The notes below the pieces were generated by a model. That model was not told where the DNA came from. It saw only the letters and a program-made list of their open reading frames with translations, and searched no databases. Shown piece by piece: positions 25,778-35,771 of a stretch of 42,444 nucleotides of DNA (the stretch's first letter is position 1; every line of letters starts with the position of its first letter). This DNA is from Ferruginibacter sp. GTDB lineage: Bacteria; Bacteroidota; Bacteroidia; Chitinophagales; Chitinophagaceae. The translations under genes and the position numbers were made by a program. The DNA lies in contig JANXSR010000382.1 in the NCBI GenBank assembly GCA_025352625.1, forward strand, positions 1 through 42,444, given 5' to 3'.

Positions 25778-28700
25778 ATGAAAAGAACCCTTCCATTTGT
25801 AACTGTAATACTATGCTCGTTCGCAGCCTTTTCACAAACAAAAAATACGGTTTCAAAAGACGCACTGTATACTGGGTTTGTAACACCACCAGCCACTGCA
25901 AAGCCCCGTGTATGGTGGCATTGGATGAATGGAAACATTACCAAAGATGGTATTGCCAAAGACCTTGTGTGGATGAAACGTTCCGGCATTGGCGGCTTTC
26001 AGAATTTTGATGCAAGCCTTATGACGCCGCAGATAATTGACAAGCGTTTAACCTACATGACACCGGAATGGAAAGATGCTTTTCTGTTCACCACAAAGCT
26101 GGCCGATTCATTAAAACTGGAAATGGCAATTGCAGGTTCTCCTGGCTGGAGTGAAAGCGGCGGCCCCTGGGTAAAGCCTGCAGATGGGATGAAGAAAATT
26201 GTCTGGAGCGAACTTCGTGTAAAGGGTGGTACTTCAAACATACAACTTACGCAGCCTCCGACCACAACAGGCCCTTTTCAGAACATTATACAACAACCCG
26301 GCTTTGGTGAAACCATTGACCCTGCAAAGCTTGTGAAATTTTATAAAGATGTTGCGGTAGTGGCTTTTAAACTTCCGGAAACCGACAAGTCTTTAAGTGA
26401 GTTAGGCGTAACAGTTACATCAAGCGGCGGTAATTTTACCCTTGCTCAACTAACAGATGGCGATCTTGCTGCCACCAATCTTTTACCAAGAGATTCTGTT
26501 ACCGGCCATGGCTGGATACAGTTTGCATTTGTGCAACCGCAGACAATTAAAGCAATTACAATGGTAGGAGGCGGTAATCCCGGTCTGTTTGGTTCAGGTG
26601 CCGATCCCAAAGATTCCCGTGCACTGGAAGCAAGTGATGATGGTACCAGCTTTAAGCTTATTTGTTTTATAGTGCCGGGTGCAGTGTTACAGCAAACCAT
26701 TGCTATCCCTGCAACCACCGCAAAATATTTTCGGGTAACGGTAAAAAATCCACCACCACAATTCAATGCTTTAGCTGCCATGGTGGGTATGAATGTAGTG
26801 CCTGTAACACCTCCGGGTATTGATATAGCCGAGATTGTTTTGCACACAACAGCACGCATTAATATGTTTGAAGAAAAGGATGCATTTGCACCGGTTGGCG
26901 ACCTGGTGCAAAAAACAACTGCGTCTACCAATGATGTTGTTGCAACTGCTGACATCATTGATCTTACTGGAAAAATGAATGCAGATGGTACACTTAACTG
27001 GGCGGTTCCTGCGGGAGAATGGAAGGTAGTGCGTTTTGGTTACTCCTTACTGGGTATCGAAAACCATCCGGCCTCACCCGAGGCAACAGGGCCTGAAGTT
27101 GATAAACTGGACCCTGTAGCGATTAAAAATTATTTCAATAATTACCTTGATCAATACAAAAATGCAACAGGTGGTTTAATGGGTAATAAAGGTGGGTTGC
27201 AGTTTATGGTTACGGATAGCTGGGAAGCAGGTGCACAAAACTGGACAGGAAATATGCCGGCCGAATTTCAAAAGAGGAGAGGGTATAGTTTGATACCCTG
27301 GATGCCGGTGTTAACCGGCCATGTAGTGAAAAGTGCGGAAGCCAGTGAGCAATTTCTTTTTGATTACAGGCACACACTAAGTGATCTTGTTGCTGAATAT
27401 CATTACGATGCGTTGACGAAAATTCTTGCAGAACGTGGCATGAAGCGGTACTCAGAATCGCATGAGAATGGCCGTGCCCTCATAGCTGACGGCATGGAAG
27501 TAAAGAAGACTTCAGCGATACCAATGTCTGCCATGTGGACGCCCAATGCATTCATCAACCAGAATGATCAGACTTACCATACGGCAGATATCAGGGAGTC
27601 AGCATCTGTGGCACACATCTACGGGCAAAACCTGGTAGCGGCTGAATCGCTTACTGCACTTGGCATTGGTGGCAGTGCATGGTCGTATGATCCACAGAAT
27701 TTAAAACCTACCGCCGATCTTGAACTGGCATCCGGGCTTAATCGGTTTGTAATACATACTTCGGTACATCAACCGGTAGATGATAAAATTCCCGGCCTTG
27801 GCCTCGGGCCATTCGGCCAATGGTTTAATCGGCATGAAACATGGGCTGAGCAGGCCAAGGCATGGACTGCCTATTTAGGCCGCAGCTCTTATATGTTGCA
27901 GCAAGGTAAGTTTGTTGCGGATGCAGTGTACTATTATGGCGAAGACAATAATATTACTTCTTTGTTTGGTAAAAAATTACCCGCTGTTCCCGAAGGATAC
28001 AATTTTGATTTCATCAATGCGGATGCGTTGATAAATGTGTTGTCTGTAAAAGATGGCAAACTCGTTACGCCAAGCGGCATGAGTTACCGTGTGCTGGTAT
28101 TGGACAGCAATGCCGGTAAAATGTCTTTACCTGTGTTACGTAAAATAAGTGTGCTTGTAAAAGCAGGGGCAATAATAACAGGCGTAAAACCAACAGCAAC
28201 ACCAAGTTTGTCTGATGACAGGAATGAGTTTAATAAATTGGTAAATGAAATTTGGGGAAGTAACAATGCAAAAGTGATCACAGGAAAAACATTGGCCGAA
28301 GTATTGCCCGCATTGAATATTGTTCCCGATTTTACTTACAGCAAACCACAAAGCAACACCAAATTGTTGTATGTACATCGCAAAACAACCGGGAGTGAAA
28401 TTTATTGGGTTGATAACAGGAATGACAGGATTGAAGACCTTGAATTGACATTTCGTGTTACGGGAAAAGTGCCTGAGTTATGGTTTGCAGAAACCGGCAG
28501 AACAGAACCATTGTCTTATAGCATTGCCAACGGTGTAACAAAAGTTAAACTGCACATGGAACCTAATGACGCATTGTTTGTGGTTTTTAAAAACAAGGCA
28601 ATAAAACCTGCGGTTGAAATACCATTTCGCACCGCAAAAGAATTGACAACAATTAGCGGTGCCTGGGATCTCAGTTTTCAAAAAGACCGTGGAGCTCCGG

Positions 28701-29125
28701 CTGCAATAAAACTAAATGAACTTGGTTCATGGAGTGACAATGCTGATGCCGGTATTAAATATTTTTCTGGAACCGCAACCTATACAAAAACAATCACCGC
28801 ATCCGCAGACTGGTTTACAAAAAATGCGGAGTTATGGTTAAACCTTGGTGATGTAAAGAATCTTGCGGAAGTATTTGTGAATGGTAAGTCGCTTGGTATT
28901 CTTTGGCGAAAACCATTCCGTATTAATGCTACAGCGGCTTTAAAAACAGGAGAGAACAAAGTGGAAATTAAAATAACCAACCTTTGGGTTAACCGTTTGA
29001 TTGGTGATGCACAGCCGGGAGTTACCAATAAAATCACTTATACAACCATGCCTTTTTATAGGGCTGAGTCAGCTTTGTTGCCTTCGGGCTTATTGGGGCC
29101 TGTAAGTATTTTATCTGTTAAATAA
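25778..29125 (+). CDS. Alpha-L-rhamnosidase, GH106
   Basis: A large exported hydrolase removing alpha-L-rhamnose. Signal peptide FVTVILCSFAAFS-Q. The N-terminal motif RVWWHWMNGNITKDGIAKDL, followed by MKRSGIGGFQNFDASL and AIAGSPGWSESGGPWVKP, is characteristic of family GH106 (TIM-barrel core). Further core motifs are QFMVTDSWEAGAQNWTGNMP, KRYSESHENGRALIADGMEV and AAESLTALGIGGSAWSY, with acidic residues suited to catalysis. A discoidin/F5-8-like insert lies near 190-300 (SDDGTSFKLICF). The C-terminal sandwich (LAEVFVNGKSLGILWRKPFR, NKVEIKITNLWVNRLIGD) is typical. The length of 1115 aa is usual. It has its own promoter with the shared 23-bp motif, so it is likely co-regulated with SusC and the GH78 gene at 32026. 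Confidence 0.92.
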   Translation: MKRTLPFVTVILCSFAAFSQTKNTVSKDALYTGFVTPPATAKPRVWWHWMNGNITKDGIAKDLVWMKRSGIGGFQNFDASLMTPQIIDKRLTYMTPEWKDAFLFTTKLADSLKLEMAIAGSPGWSESGGPWVKPADGMKKIVWSELRVKGGTSNIQLTQPPTTTGPFQNIIQQPGFGETIDPAKLVKFYKDVAVVAFKLPETDKSLSELGVTVTSSGGNFTLAQLTDGDLAATNLLPRDSVTGHGWIQFAFVQPQTIKAITMVGGGNPGLFGSGADPKDSRALEASDDGTSFKLICFIVPGAVLQQTIAIPATTAKYFRVTVKNPPPQFNALAAMVGMNVVPVTPPGIDIAEIVLHTTARINMFEEKDAFAPVGDLVQKTTASTNDVVATADIIDLTGKMNADGTLNWAVPAGEWKVVRFGYSLLGIENHPASPEATGPEVDKLDPVAIKNYFNNYLDQYKNATGGLMGNKGGLQFMVTDSWEAGAQNWTGNMPAEFQKRRGYSLIPWMPVLTGHVVKSAEASEQFLFDYRHTLSDLVAEYHYDALTKILAERGMKRYSESHENGRALIADGMEVKKTSAIPMSAMWTPNAFINQNDQTYHTADIRESASVAHIYGQNLVAAESLTALGIGGSAWSYDPQNLKPTADLELASGLNRFVIHTSVHQPVDDKIPGLGLGPFGQWFNRHETWAEQAKAWTAYLGRSSYMLQQGKFVADAVYYYGEDNNITSLFGKKLPAVPEGYNFDFINADALINVLSVKDGKLVTPSGMSYRVLVLDSNAGKMSLPVLRKISVLVKAGAIITGVKPTATPSLSDDRNEFNKLVNEIWGSNNAKVITGKTLAEVLPALNIVPDFTYSKPQSNTKLLYVHRKTTGSEIYWVDNRNDRIEDLELTFRVTGKVPELWFAETGRTEPLSYSIANGVTKVKLHMEPNDALFVVFKNKAIKPAVEIPFRTAKELTTISGAWDLSFQKDRGAPAAIKLNELGSWSDNADAGIKYFSGTATYTKTITASADWFTKNAELWLNLGDVKNLAEVFVNGKSLGILWRKPFRINATAALKTGENKVEIKITNLWVNRLIGDAQPGVTNKITYTTMPFYRAESALLPSGLLGPVSILSVK

Positions 29126-29226
29126 ATTTGGCTAAAGAATTTTATCAACAAATGTTTAATTTGGTAAAGCATACTTGTTAGTCACTTTATCATTGCTTAT
29201 CTTTTGTTTCTATTAAATAAAACTAT

Positions 29227-30852
29227 ATGAAAAAAACAGTCTTTTTATTTTTGTTGATAGCCATGCAACAACAACCAAACACAGCCATTGGCCAAATAAA
29301 TAATCCAGTTAACGGTGCTGTAATTGCTGGTGCCGAAACAGCCATTGTACAAACGGCTTATGGCAAAGTAAAAGGCTATATACATAACGGAATATTTACT
29401 TATAAGGGAATACCCTATGCACAGGCAGCTCGTTTTATGATGCCGGAAAAGCCTGCGTCATGGAGTGGTATTCGCAGTTCTCTTACGTATGGGCCTGTTT
29501 GTCCTACTGATTTAACAACCATTGTGAATGATGAATTTGAATTTGTATTTCAGCACAATTGGGGATATAGCAATGAAAATTGCCAGAGCCTTAATATATG
29601 GACATCCAAAATTAATGATGGGAAAAAGAGACCGGTAATGGTATGGCTGCACGGCGGCGGATTTACGGCAGGCTCGTCTGTTGAATTACCTTCTTATGAT
29701 GGTGAGAATATTGCCCGCAAAGGAGATGTAGTGTTAGTCTCTCTAAATCATCGTTTAAACATACTCGGTTTTTTAGACTTATCTGCCTATGGAGAAAAGT
29801 ATAAATCTTCGGCAAATGCCGGCCTGCTCGATTTAGTAGCCGCTTTGCAGTGGGTAAAACAAAATATTGATCAATTTGGTGGCGACCCGGATAATGTGAC
29901 CATCTTTGGTCAATCGGGTGGCGGGGCAAAAGTTAGCTCTTTAATGAATGCTCCAGCTGCAAAAGGATTGTTTCAAAAAGCGATTGTTGAAAGTGGCAGT
30001 TACCTGAATAAGTTTGCAGAAAAATCTGTTGCACAACAAATTAGCGCCGCATTGCTTCAGGAGCTTGGGTTGCAGCCTTCTCAGGTAGATTCCTTACAAA
30101 AAATTTCTTACGATGTATTGAATGCAGCAGGTAAAGCAGCCCTAAAAAAAGTTGAAGGGGTATTGAGAGCGGCAGGTAAACCTATTGCCGGTTTTGGACT
30201 AAGCTGGGGGCCAAGTTTAGATGGTTCATTGCTACCTTATCAGCCTGATGAAGCAGCTGCAGTTGCTATTTCCAATAACATTCCCTTATTGGTTGGCTCT
30301 ACCAAAAATGAATTTGCTCCTTTTATTCCAGGAACAAGAAACATCATCATGGACAAAGCAACAATTCAGTTAGAGAAAAAATATGCAGGTAAAACAGCGG
30401 ACTATCTTTCTGCTGTACTAAAAGCCTATCCAGCTACCACCAAACCTTCAGATTATCTTGATCTTGATTTTACTTTCAGGGCAGGCACTGTAAGGCAGGC
30501 CAACCAAAAAGCAATACCCGGTGCAGCTGCCGTTTACATGTATATGTTTACATGGCAATCGCCGGTAAATGAGGGCATATATAAAGCAATGCATTGTATG
30601 GAGCTTCCCTTTGTTTTTAATAATATAGCAAGATGCGAGGAGATGACCGGCGGTGGAAAAGAGGCGTATGTGTTGGCTGATAAAATGAGCCAGTCATGGA
30701 TTAATTTTGCCCGTTCCGGAAATCCTGCAGCACCGGGCCTTCCTGCATGGCCTGCTTACACAAAAGAAAATGGCAGCCTGATGATTTTTGATAATAAATG
30801 TGAAGTAAAAAGCAATCACGACAAAGAATTACTGGCGTTAAGCGGCAACTAA
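29227..30852 (+). CDS. Type-B carboxylesterase, exported
   Basis: The 541-residue protein carries a signal peptide (MKKTVFLFLLIAMQQQPNTA) and an alpha/beta-hydrolase domain of the carboxylesterase type-B family: TAYGKVKGYIHNGIFTYKGI, NCQSLNIWTSK, oxyanion hole WLHGGGFTAG, nucleophile elbow FGQSGGGAKV (Ser230), an acidic residue near STKNEFAPF, and a candidate catalytic His in YKAMHCMELPFVF. The late motif SWINFARSGNPAAPGLPAWP is conserved. Unlike the esterase at 15781 it has a Sec-type rather than a twin-arginine-like leader. The two esterases are related in layout but clearly diverged. It follows GH106 after 101 bp; a terminator between them was not seen. The acyl substrate is unknown. Confidence 0.9.
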   Translation: MKKTVFLFLLIAMQQQPNTAIGQINNPVNGAVIAGAETAIVQTAYGKVKGYIHNGIFTYKGIPYAQAARFMMPEKPASWSGIRSSLTYGPVCPTDLTTIVNDEFEFVFQHNWGYSNENCQSLNIWTSKINDGKKRPVMVWLHGGGFTAGSSVELPSYDGENIARKGDVVLVSLNHRLNILGFLDLSAYGEKYKSSANAGLLDLVAALQWVKQNIDQFGGDPDNVTIFGQSGGGAKVSSLMNAPAAKGLFQKAIVESGSYLNKFAEKSVAQQISAALLQELGLQPSQVDSLQKISYDVLNAAGKAALKKVEGVLRAAGKPIAGFGLSWGPSLDGSLLPYQPDEAAAVAISNNIPLLVGSTKNEFAPFIPGTRNIIMDKATIQLEKKYAGKTADYLSAVLKAYPATTKPSDYLDLDFTFRAGTVRQANQKAIPGAAAVYMYMFTWQSPVNEGIYKAMHCMELPFVFNNIARCEEMTGGGKEAYVLADKMSQSWINFARSGNPAAPGLPAWPAYTKENGSLMIFDNKCEVKSNHDKELLALSGN

Positions 30853-31011
30853 AAAAAGGCTGCATCGAAATTTTAATTTTATAGAATGATTTGTGATCGC
30901 CGTTACTAATACTGCTAAGGCATGGCCTGCTATCCGTATTTTTTTGTGGAAAGCAAAGTAGTATCCACAGAAAGCAGCGAATAATAATTTCAAACTGTAA
31001 TGAATGCCGAA

Positions 31012-31836
31012 TTAAAATTTCTTCATCAATTTTACAAGCATATCAGCAATAATTGCATATCCTTTATCCGAGGGATGCAATCCGTCATAAGTGATATCGA
31101 TGGCATCAGCAGGATACGGGTATTCATCTGAAGATGGATTAAAAGGAACATCAATAAAATCAGGGTAAGTATAATTTTTATATTCACCCGTTGCGGTATC
31201 TTTTAAACGCTTGTACTTTACAAGATTCTTCAACGTCATCCCGCTTTTATTGAAAAGATCAACAACCCCAAAATTTTCAACTTTACCAATGGCACTGATG
31301 GCTTCTGCAAACTGTGCCAATAACTGGCCGTTCTTGCTTTTATATGATCCATAAGCATTGTTATGCATATCGCCCAGGTAAATAAAATCTGCCCGTTGCA
31401 TGGGGGTAATCAAAATAATTTTAGCATCCTTATTCAGGCTTCGGAGTTTATTGATTATAATACGAAAAGAGCCATACACCGTGCCATTGCCCGCATTGTT
31501 TTGATAATCTGCCAGTGTACCAATTGGCCGACCCTGCCACCAGTCATTGGTACCTAAAAAAATAGAATATACATCTGCTTTAGTGATTCCCAGTTTTTCA
31601 ATTTGCTCTGCAATGCCGCCGGAGGTCCAGCCATTGTGGCCCTGGTTTGTATAAGTGATGTTGGGAAGTTTTTCAGTAACCCTCGTCAGGTATCCTTTGG
31701 TTATTCGGTTGCCGGTTTCATTGGTATGTTCATTTAAATATGTGATAGAATCACCAATGGCCACCCAGGTGATTTTTTTTGGAATAAAAGAAGTGAGGGC
31801 AGAGGTGATAGCCAATATTAAAAAAAGTTTTTTCAT
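31012..31836 (-). CDS. SGNH/GDSL hydrolase, exported
   Basis: An esterase-type hydrolase that probably removes acetyl or other acyl groups from carbohydrate. Signal peptide LFLILAITSALTSFIP. SGNH blocks are visible: block I VAIGDSITYL (nucleophile Ser30), the glycine block NQGHNGWTSGGIAEQI, block III FLGTNDWWQG (Asn) and block V YDGLHPSDKGYAIIA (catalytic Asp/His). The length of 274 aa is normal. It points away from the GH78 gene at 32026 and shares a 189-bp divergent spacer holding the regulatory motif, so joint control is possible. The product ends in LVKLMKKF. The substrate cannot be told from sequence. Confidence 0.88.
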   Translation of the reverse strand: MKKLFLILAITSALTSFIPKKITWVAIGDSITYLNEHTNETGNRITKGYLTRVTEKLPNITYTNQGHNGWTSGGIAEQIEKLGITKADVYSIFLGTNDWWQGRPIGTLADYQNNAGNGTVYGSFRIIINKLRSLNKDAKIILITPMQRADFIYLGDMHNNAYGSYKSKNGQLLAQFAEAISAIGKVENFGVVDLFNKSGMTLKNLVKYKRLKDTATGEYKNYTYPDFIDVPFNPSSDEYPYPADAIDITYDGLHPSDKGYAIIADMLVKLMKKF

Positions 31837-31931
31837 GCTTGAGAATTTTTATTGATTGGGTCATTAATATTTTTAATAAGATTTTATTAAAAATAAGTAT
31901 TCAATTAAGGCGAATAAAATTAATATTTCCC

Positions 31932-31979
31932 CTACAGGATAGTACATGATGGTTCTCATTCATTTCTGTTGTACATTGA
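31932..31979 (+). promoter_or_regulatory. Putative activator site plus -7-like box in front of the frameshifted GH78 gene
   Basis: ATAGTACATGATGGTT (31939-31954) then 17 bp and TACATTGA (31972-31979). ACAGGAT (31934) and ACATGAT (31944) form a direct repeat with a 10-bp period. The ATG at 32026 is 46 bp after the box. Confidence 0.5.
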
Positions 31980-32025
31980 AACAATATAATAACGATTCAC
32001 CAAATACTTTACAACCAGTTTTGTC

Positions 32026-34727
32026 ATGAAGAAAAAAATTCTATTGCCAGCATTGCTGCAACTCAGTATGCTGATTAGTTTTGCTCAGGTTAAAATCGAG
32101 CATTTACTAACTGAAAATTTAGCTAACCCCATTGGCTGGATGTGCAGCAGCCACGCTTTAGCTGGCAGTTAGTAAGTGACAAAAGGAACACAGCTCAAAC
32201 AGCTTACGAAATAATAGTATCTGCTGATAAGGGGCCGCTTTGGAAATCGGGCAAAGTTGCCAGTACCCAATCTGTGCAGGTATCGTATGCCGGTGCTGCT
32301 TTGCAGAGTGGAAAAAAATATACCTGGGAACTAAGGGTGTGGGATAACAATGGCAAGCCATCCCCCTGGAGCGAACCAGCATTCTTTCAAACAGCAATGT
32401 TAAATACTGCAGATTGGAAAGCAAAGTGGATTGAAGCAGGCTTTGCAGAAGATGCCACCAGGCCCGCTATTTTATTTCGCAATCAATTTTCAATTAATAA
32501 AAAAATTACTTCAGCAACCTTATACATTACAGCCCATGGCATGTATGAAGTGCAGTTAAATGGAAATAAAGTTGGCGATGCCTATTTAACGCCGGGCTGG
32601 ACAAGTTATAATAAGCGCCTGCAATACCAGGTATATGATGTAACAAATATGCTTAGTAATGGAAACAATGCCATTGGTGCTACAGTGGGTAATGGCTGGT
32701 ACCGCGGTTACCTGGCATGGGAGGATAACAAAAATATTTATGGCAATAAGCTGGGGTTACTGGCACAATTGAATATCACTTATAGCGATGGTACTAGTGA
32801 AACAGTTGTAACGGATGAAAAATGGAAGGCATCTACCGGCGCTATTAAATCTGTAGAAATTTATCATGGAGAAACCTATGATGCAAGAGAAGAAAAAAGT
32901 GGTTGGTCAAAGGCAGGTTTTAATGAGGCAGGATGGAAAGGCGTAAATCTTCCAACGGTAGCTTTCAATAACCTTGTTGCTACTGAAAACGAACCTGTAA
33001 AAAAGCACGAAACATTTAAAGCAATAAAATTAATTACAACACCGGCAGGAGAAAAAGTACTTGACTTTGGACAAAATTTAGTAGGCTGGGTAGTGGTAAA
33101 TGCCCGTGGAAATGCAGGCGATAAAATCGTTATTAAACATGCAGAGGTATTGGATAAAGCAGGTAATTTTTACACAGAAAACCTACGTGCCGCAAAAGCA
33201 ACTGCCACCTATATTTTAAAAGGAGGTGCACCCGAAAGTTTTGAACCGCATTTTACTTTTTATGGTTTCAGGTATATTAAAATTGAGAACTACCCGGGTG
33301 AAATTAAACCTGAAAACTTTACTGCTGTGGCGCTGTATTCTGATATGAAACCTACCGGCACTTTCACTTCGTCCAATGCATTGATTAATCAGTTGCAACA
33401 CAATATACAGTGGGGGCAGCGTGGTAATTTTCTGGATGTGCCAACTGATTGTCCGCAAAGGGATGAACGGCTTGGCTGGACAGGAGATGCACAGGCCTTT
33501 TCAAGAACAGCCACTTTTAATTTTGGGGTAAATAATTTCTTTTTAAAATGGATGAAAGATGTGGCAGCCGATCAGGAAGTGGATGGCAAAGTGCCACATG
33601 TAATTCCAAATGTGTTGGGTGCAGGTTCGGGTGGCTCAGCAGGATGGGCAGATGTTGCTACGATTATTCCATGGAATATTTACCTCGCTTATGGCGATAA
33701 AAAGATGCTGGAAAATCAATATCCCAGTATGAAGGCATGGGTTAAATACATGACGGATAAAAGCAAACATGATTTGTGGAATACAGGCTTTCATTTTGGA
33801 GACTGGCTTTTTTATCGTCCTTTCGATGACAATGACGGTAGGTCTGCTGTAACAGACAAGTATTTAATTGCACAGTGTTTTTATGCCAACTCTGTGCAGC
33901 TGTTGATAAACACTGCAAAGGTGTTGAACAATACCGCTGACGAAACCATTTACACGGCGTTGTTGAAAAAAGTAAAAGATGCCTTTTTAAGAGAATATTT
34001 AACGCCCAATGGCCGCCTTATTTCAGGTACGCAAACGGCTTATGTGCTGGCGTTAAATTTTGATATGTTACCGGAAAATTTACGGACACAGGCTGCTGAA
34101 AGACTTGCAGAAAATGTAAAAAGTTACGATAACCATTTAACTACAGGTTTTCTGGGAACCCCTTACCTGTGCCATGTATTAACAAGGTTTGGCTACACAG
34201 ACATTGCCTTTAAATTATTGTTGCAGGAAGATTATCCATCCTGGTTGTACCCTGTAAAAATGGGTGCTACCACCATTTGGGAAAGATGGGATGGACAGAA
34301 ACCTGACAGCAGTTTTCAAACACCGGGTATGAACTCTTTTAATCATTATGCATACGGTGCAATAGGCGACTGGATGTACCGAAAGCTGGTTGGGCTTGAT
34401 ACGTATGAAGATGGAGTAGGGTACAAGCATATCAAAATTATGCCGCATATTGGAGGAGGATTTACCAATGCTGCTGCATCATTGCAAACCTATTACGGCA
34501 CCGTGAGCAGTGGTTGGAAAATTGAAAATGATAAGCTGTTGATGGATGTAGAAATTCCTGCTAATACAACTGCTACTGTTTATGTGCCTGCAGCCAATGC
34601 GGACACTATTACTGAAAGTGGCAAAGCGGTATCAACCTTAACTGATGTAAAAGTATCCGGTACACAAGATGGTTATGTGCTGTTACAGGTTGGTTCGGGT
34701 AAATATCATTTTGCTGTGGCTAAATAA
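32026..34727 (+). pseudogene. Alpha-L-rhamnosidase, GH78, with a one-base frameshift near the N-terminus
   Basis: An ATG at 32026 starts a good signal peptide (LLPALLQLSMLISFAQ) and the GH78 N-terminus VKIEHLLTENLANPIG. That frame ends at a TAG near 32170. The rest, LDVQQPRFSWQLVSDKRN onward, is in another frame open to 34727. Restoring one C at 32136-32137 (GGCTGG to GGCCTGG) joins NPIG-LDVQQPRFSW exactly as in the sister enzyme (TPIGIDVQAPRFSW at 18842). The catalytic part is intact: LYITAHGMYEVQLNGNKVGD, PTDCPQRDERLGWTGDAQ (near residue 473 of the joined protein), KMGATTIWERWDG, GMNSFNHYAYGAIG. As written, the signal peptide is detached, so the enzyme would not be exported. A sequencing or assembly error is a real alternative. 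Confidence 0.85.
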
Positions 34728-34763
34728 ATAAGGTAGTTTGAATTAAATAAAATTGAAACTTTA

Positions 34764-34796
34764 AAAATGTCCGGTGATTTAATTACCGGGCATTTT
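34764..34796. terminator. Hairpin between the GH78 gene and the convergent unknown gene
   Basis: AAAATGTCCGGT / ACCGGGCATTTT forms about 12 bp with one G-U pair and a 9-nt AT-rich loop. The A- and T-runs on both sides suit a bidirectional terminator for two convergent genes. Confidence 0.75.
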
Positions 34797-34840
34797 TATT
34801 TTGGCAGATATATTTCTGACAGTGTAATTTTTACCCTCAA

Positions 34841-35428
34841 TTATTTATCAGCAATCCTCATCGTTTCCAAATGATATTTTTTGCCAAGCCGGTGTGTAAG
34901 TTTGTACGTTTTTTTTAAGATCATTCCCACTGCAAATACGCCCGCAGCAATGCCAACTTTGCTTCCTGCAAAAGCCCAATCATTTTTTATAAGTCCGTTG
35001 GCAACATTGAGTGCTGCATAACCTGCTGCACCCACCCTGAATATCCAGCCTGATTTTATCCAGTACCAGTGCTGGTGTCCGCCACTCCCGGAGATGTTAA
35101 AACGATCACCTATATAATCTATTTGCACCCCTTTTTTTGGCATTGCATAAATATCGCTGAGGGCATAATGGTAGCCGGCAATACGGGTAGTATCGGATCC
35201 CATTGTATAATACCGCACAATTTCTTTTGTAAAATAAAAAGAATCATTTGTAATGCTGGTAATAAAACCTTTCATCCATTCCTGGTTGTTTAGCTGAAAA
35301 CTGATATAGGAATCTTTATAAAAATGCTGAATGCGTTTATCGCCTTTTTTATAAATCAGCATATCGCTTTGAGCAAATAATAAAGAGGTACAACAGGAAA
35401 AAAATATAGTAAGTATAAGTTTAATCAT
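34841..35428 (-). CDS. Exported protein of unknown function
   Basis: Not recognised as a named family. The 195-residue protein has a signal peptide (ILTIFFSCCTSLLFA-Q). The N-terminal half, with YKKGDKRIQHFYKDSYISFQ, WMKGFITSITNDSFYFTKE and YHYALSDIYAMPKKGVQID, looks like a small beta-rich domain repeated around a basic patch. The C-terminal half contains two mildly hydrophobic stretches rich in Gly and Ala (AAGYAALNVANGLI, AGSKVGIAAGVFAVGMIL), so it may be membrane-associated. Small exported proteins of this layout are frequent in Chitinophagaceae. It stands alone, convergent with the GH78 gene and divergent from the EamA gene; the 35429-35771 spacer shows nothing else. Confidence 0.75.
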   Translation of the reverse strand: MIKLILTIFFSCCTSLLFAQSDMLIYKKGDKRIQHFYKDSYISFQLNNQEWMKGFITSITNDSFYFTKEIVRYYTMGSDTTRIAGYHYALSDIYAMPKKGVQIDYIGDRFNISGSGGHQHWYWIKSGWIFRVGAAGYAALNVANGLIKNDWAFAGSKVGIAAGVFAVGMILKKTYKLTHRLGKKYHLETMRIADK

Positions 35429-35771
35429 TTGTTATAAAAATAAAACTCCTTATTTATTGACTAACCCAATCATATGTTAAACTTAAAATGCAGGCGCCCT
35501 GATACCTTTTATGTTTTTTGGGAATACTATTATATTCTCAATATTTTTGGAGAGCTATCAAATTGTTTGAAATTGTATTTTGTATACTTAAATGACCGCA
35601 TCAATTTTTTTAAGCCGGATCAGGATTCACAAATCAATGTTCCGAAGTAATTGTCAAAAGTATTTTCTGGAATTTAATTACAGGTTTGTTTTATGAGAAG
35701 GATATTTGTTTTTGTATTTCGATGTACTTTGAGTTCAGTTATTCTCTTAAAATATCTTTAATCAAAAATTA
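35429..35771. other. Spacer without recognised feature
   Basis: This AT-rich divergent spacer of about 340 bp between the unknown exported protein and the EamA gene holds no supported gene or repeat. A TATCTTTA near 35753 could be a weak -7 box for the EamA gene, close to its start codon. Confidence 0.4.

Noticed and set aside
26446..26958. Open frame of 170 codons on the minus strand
   Set aside because: It lies fully inside the clear GH106 gene on the other strand. Its translation has no motif or signal and reflects codon composition.
29126..29226. A further copy of the shared motif before the second carboxylesterase
   Set aside because: GCATACTTGTTAG at a similar distance from a TATCTTTTG has too few matching bases to be separated from chance.
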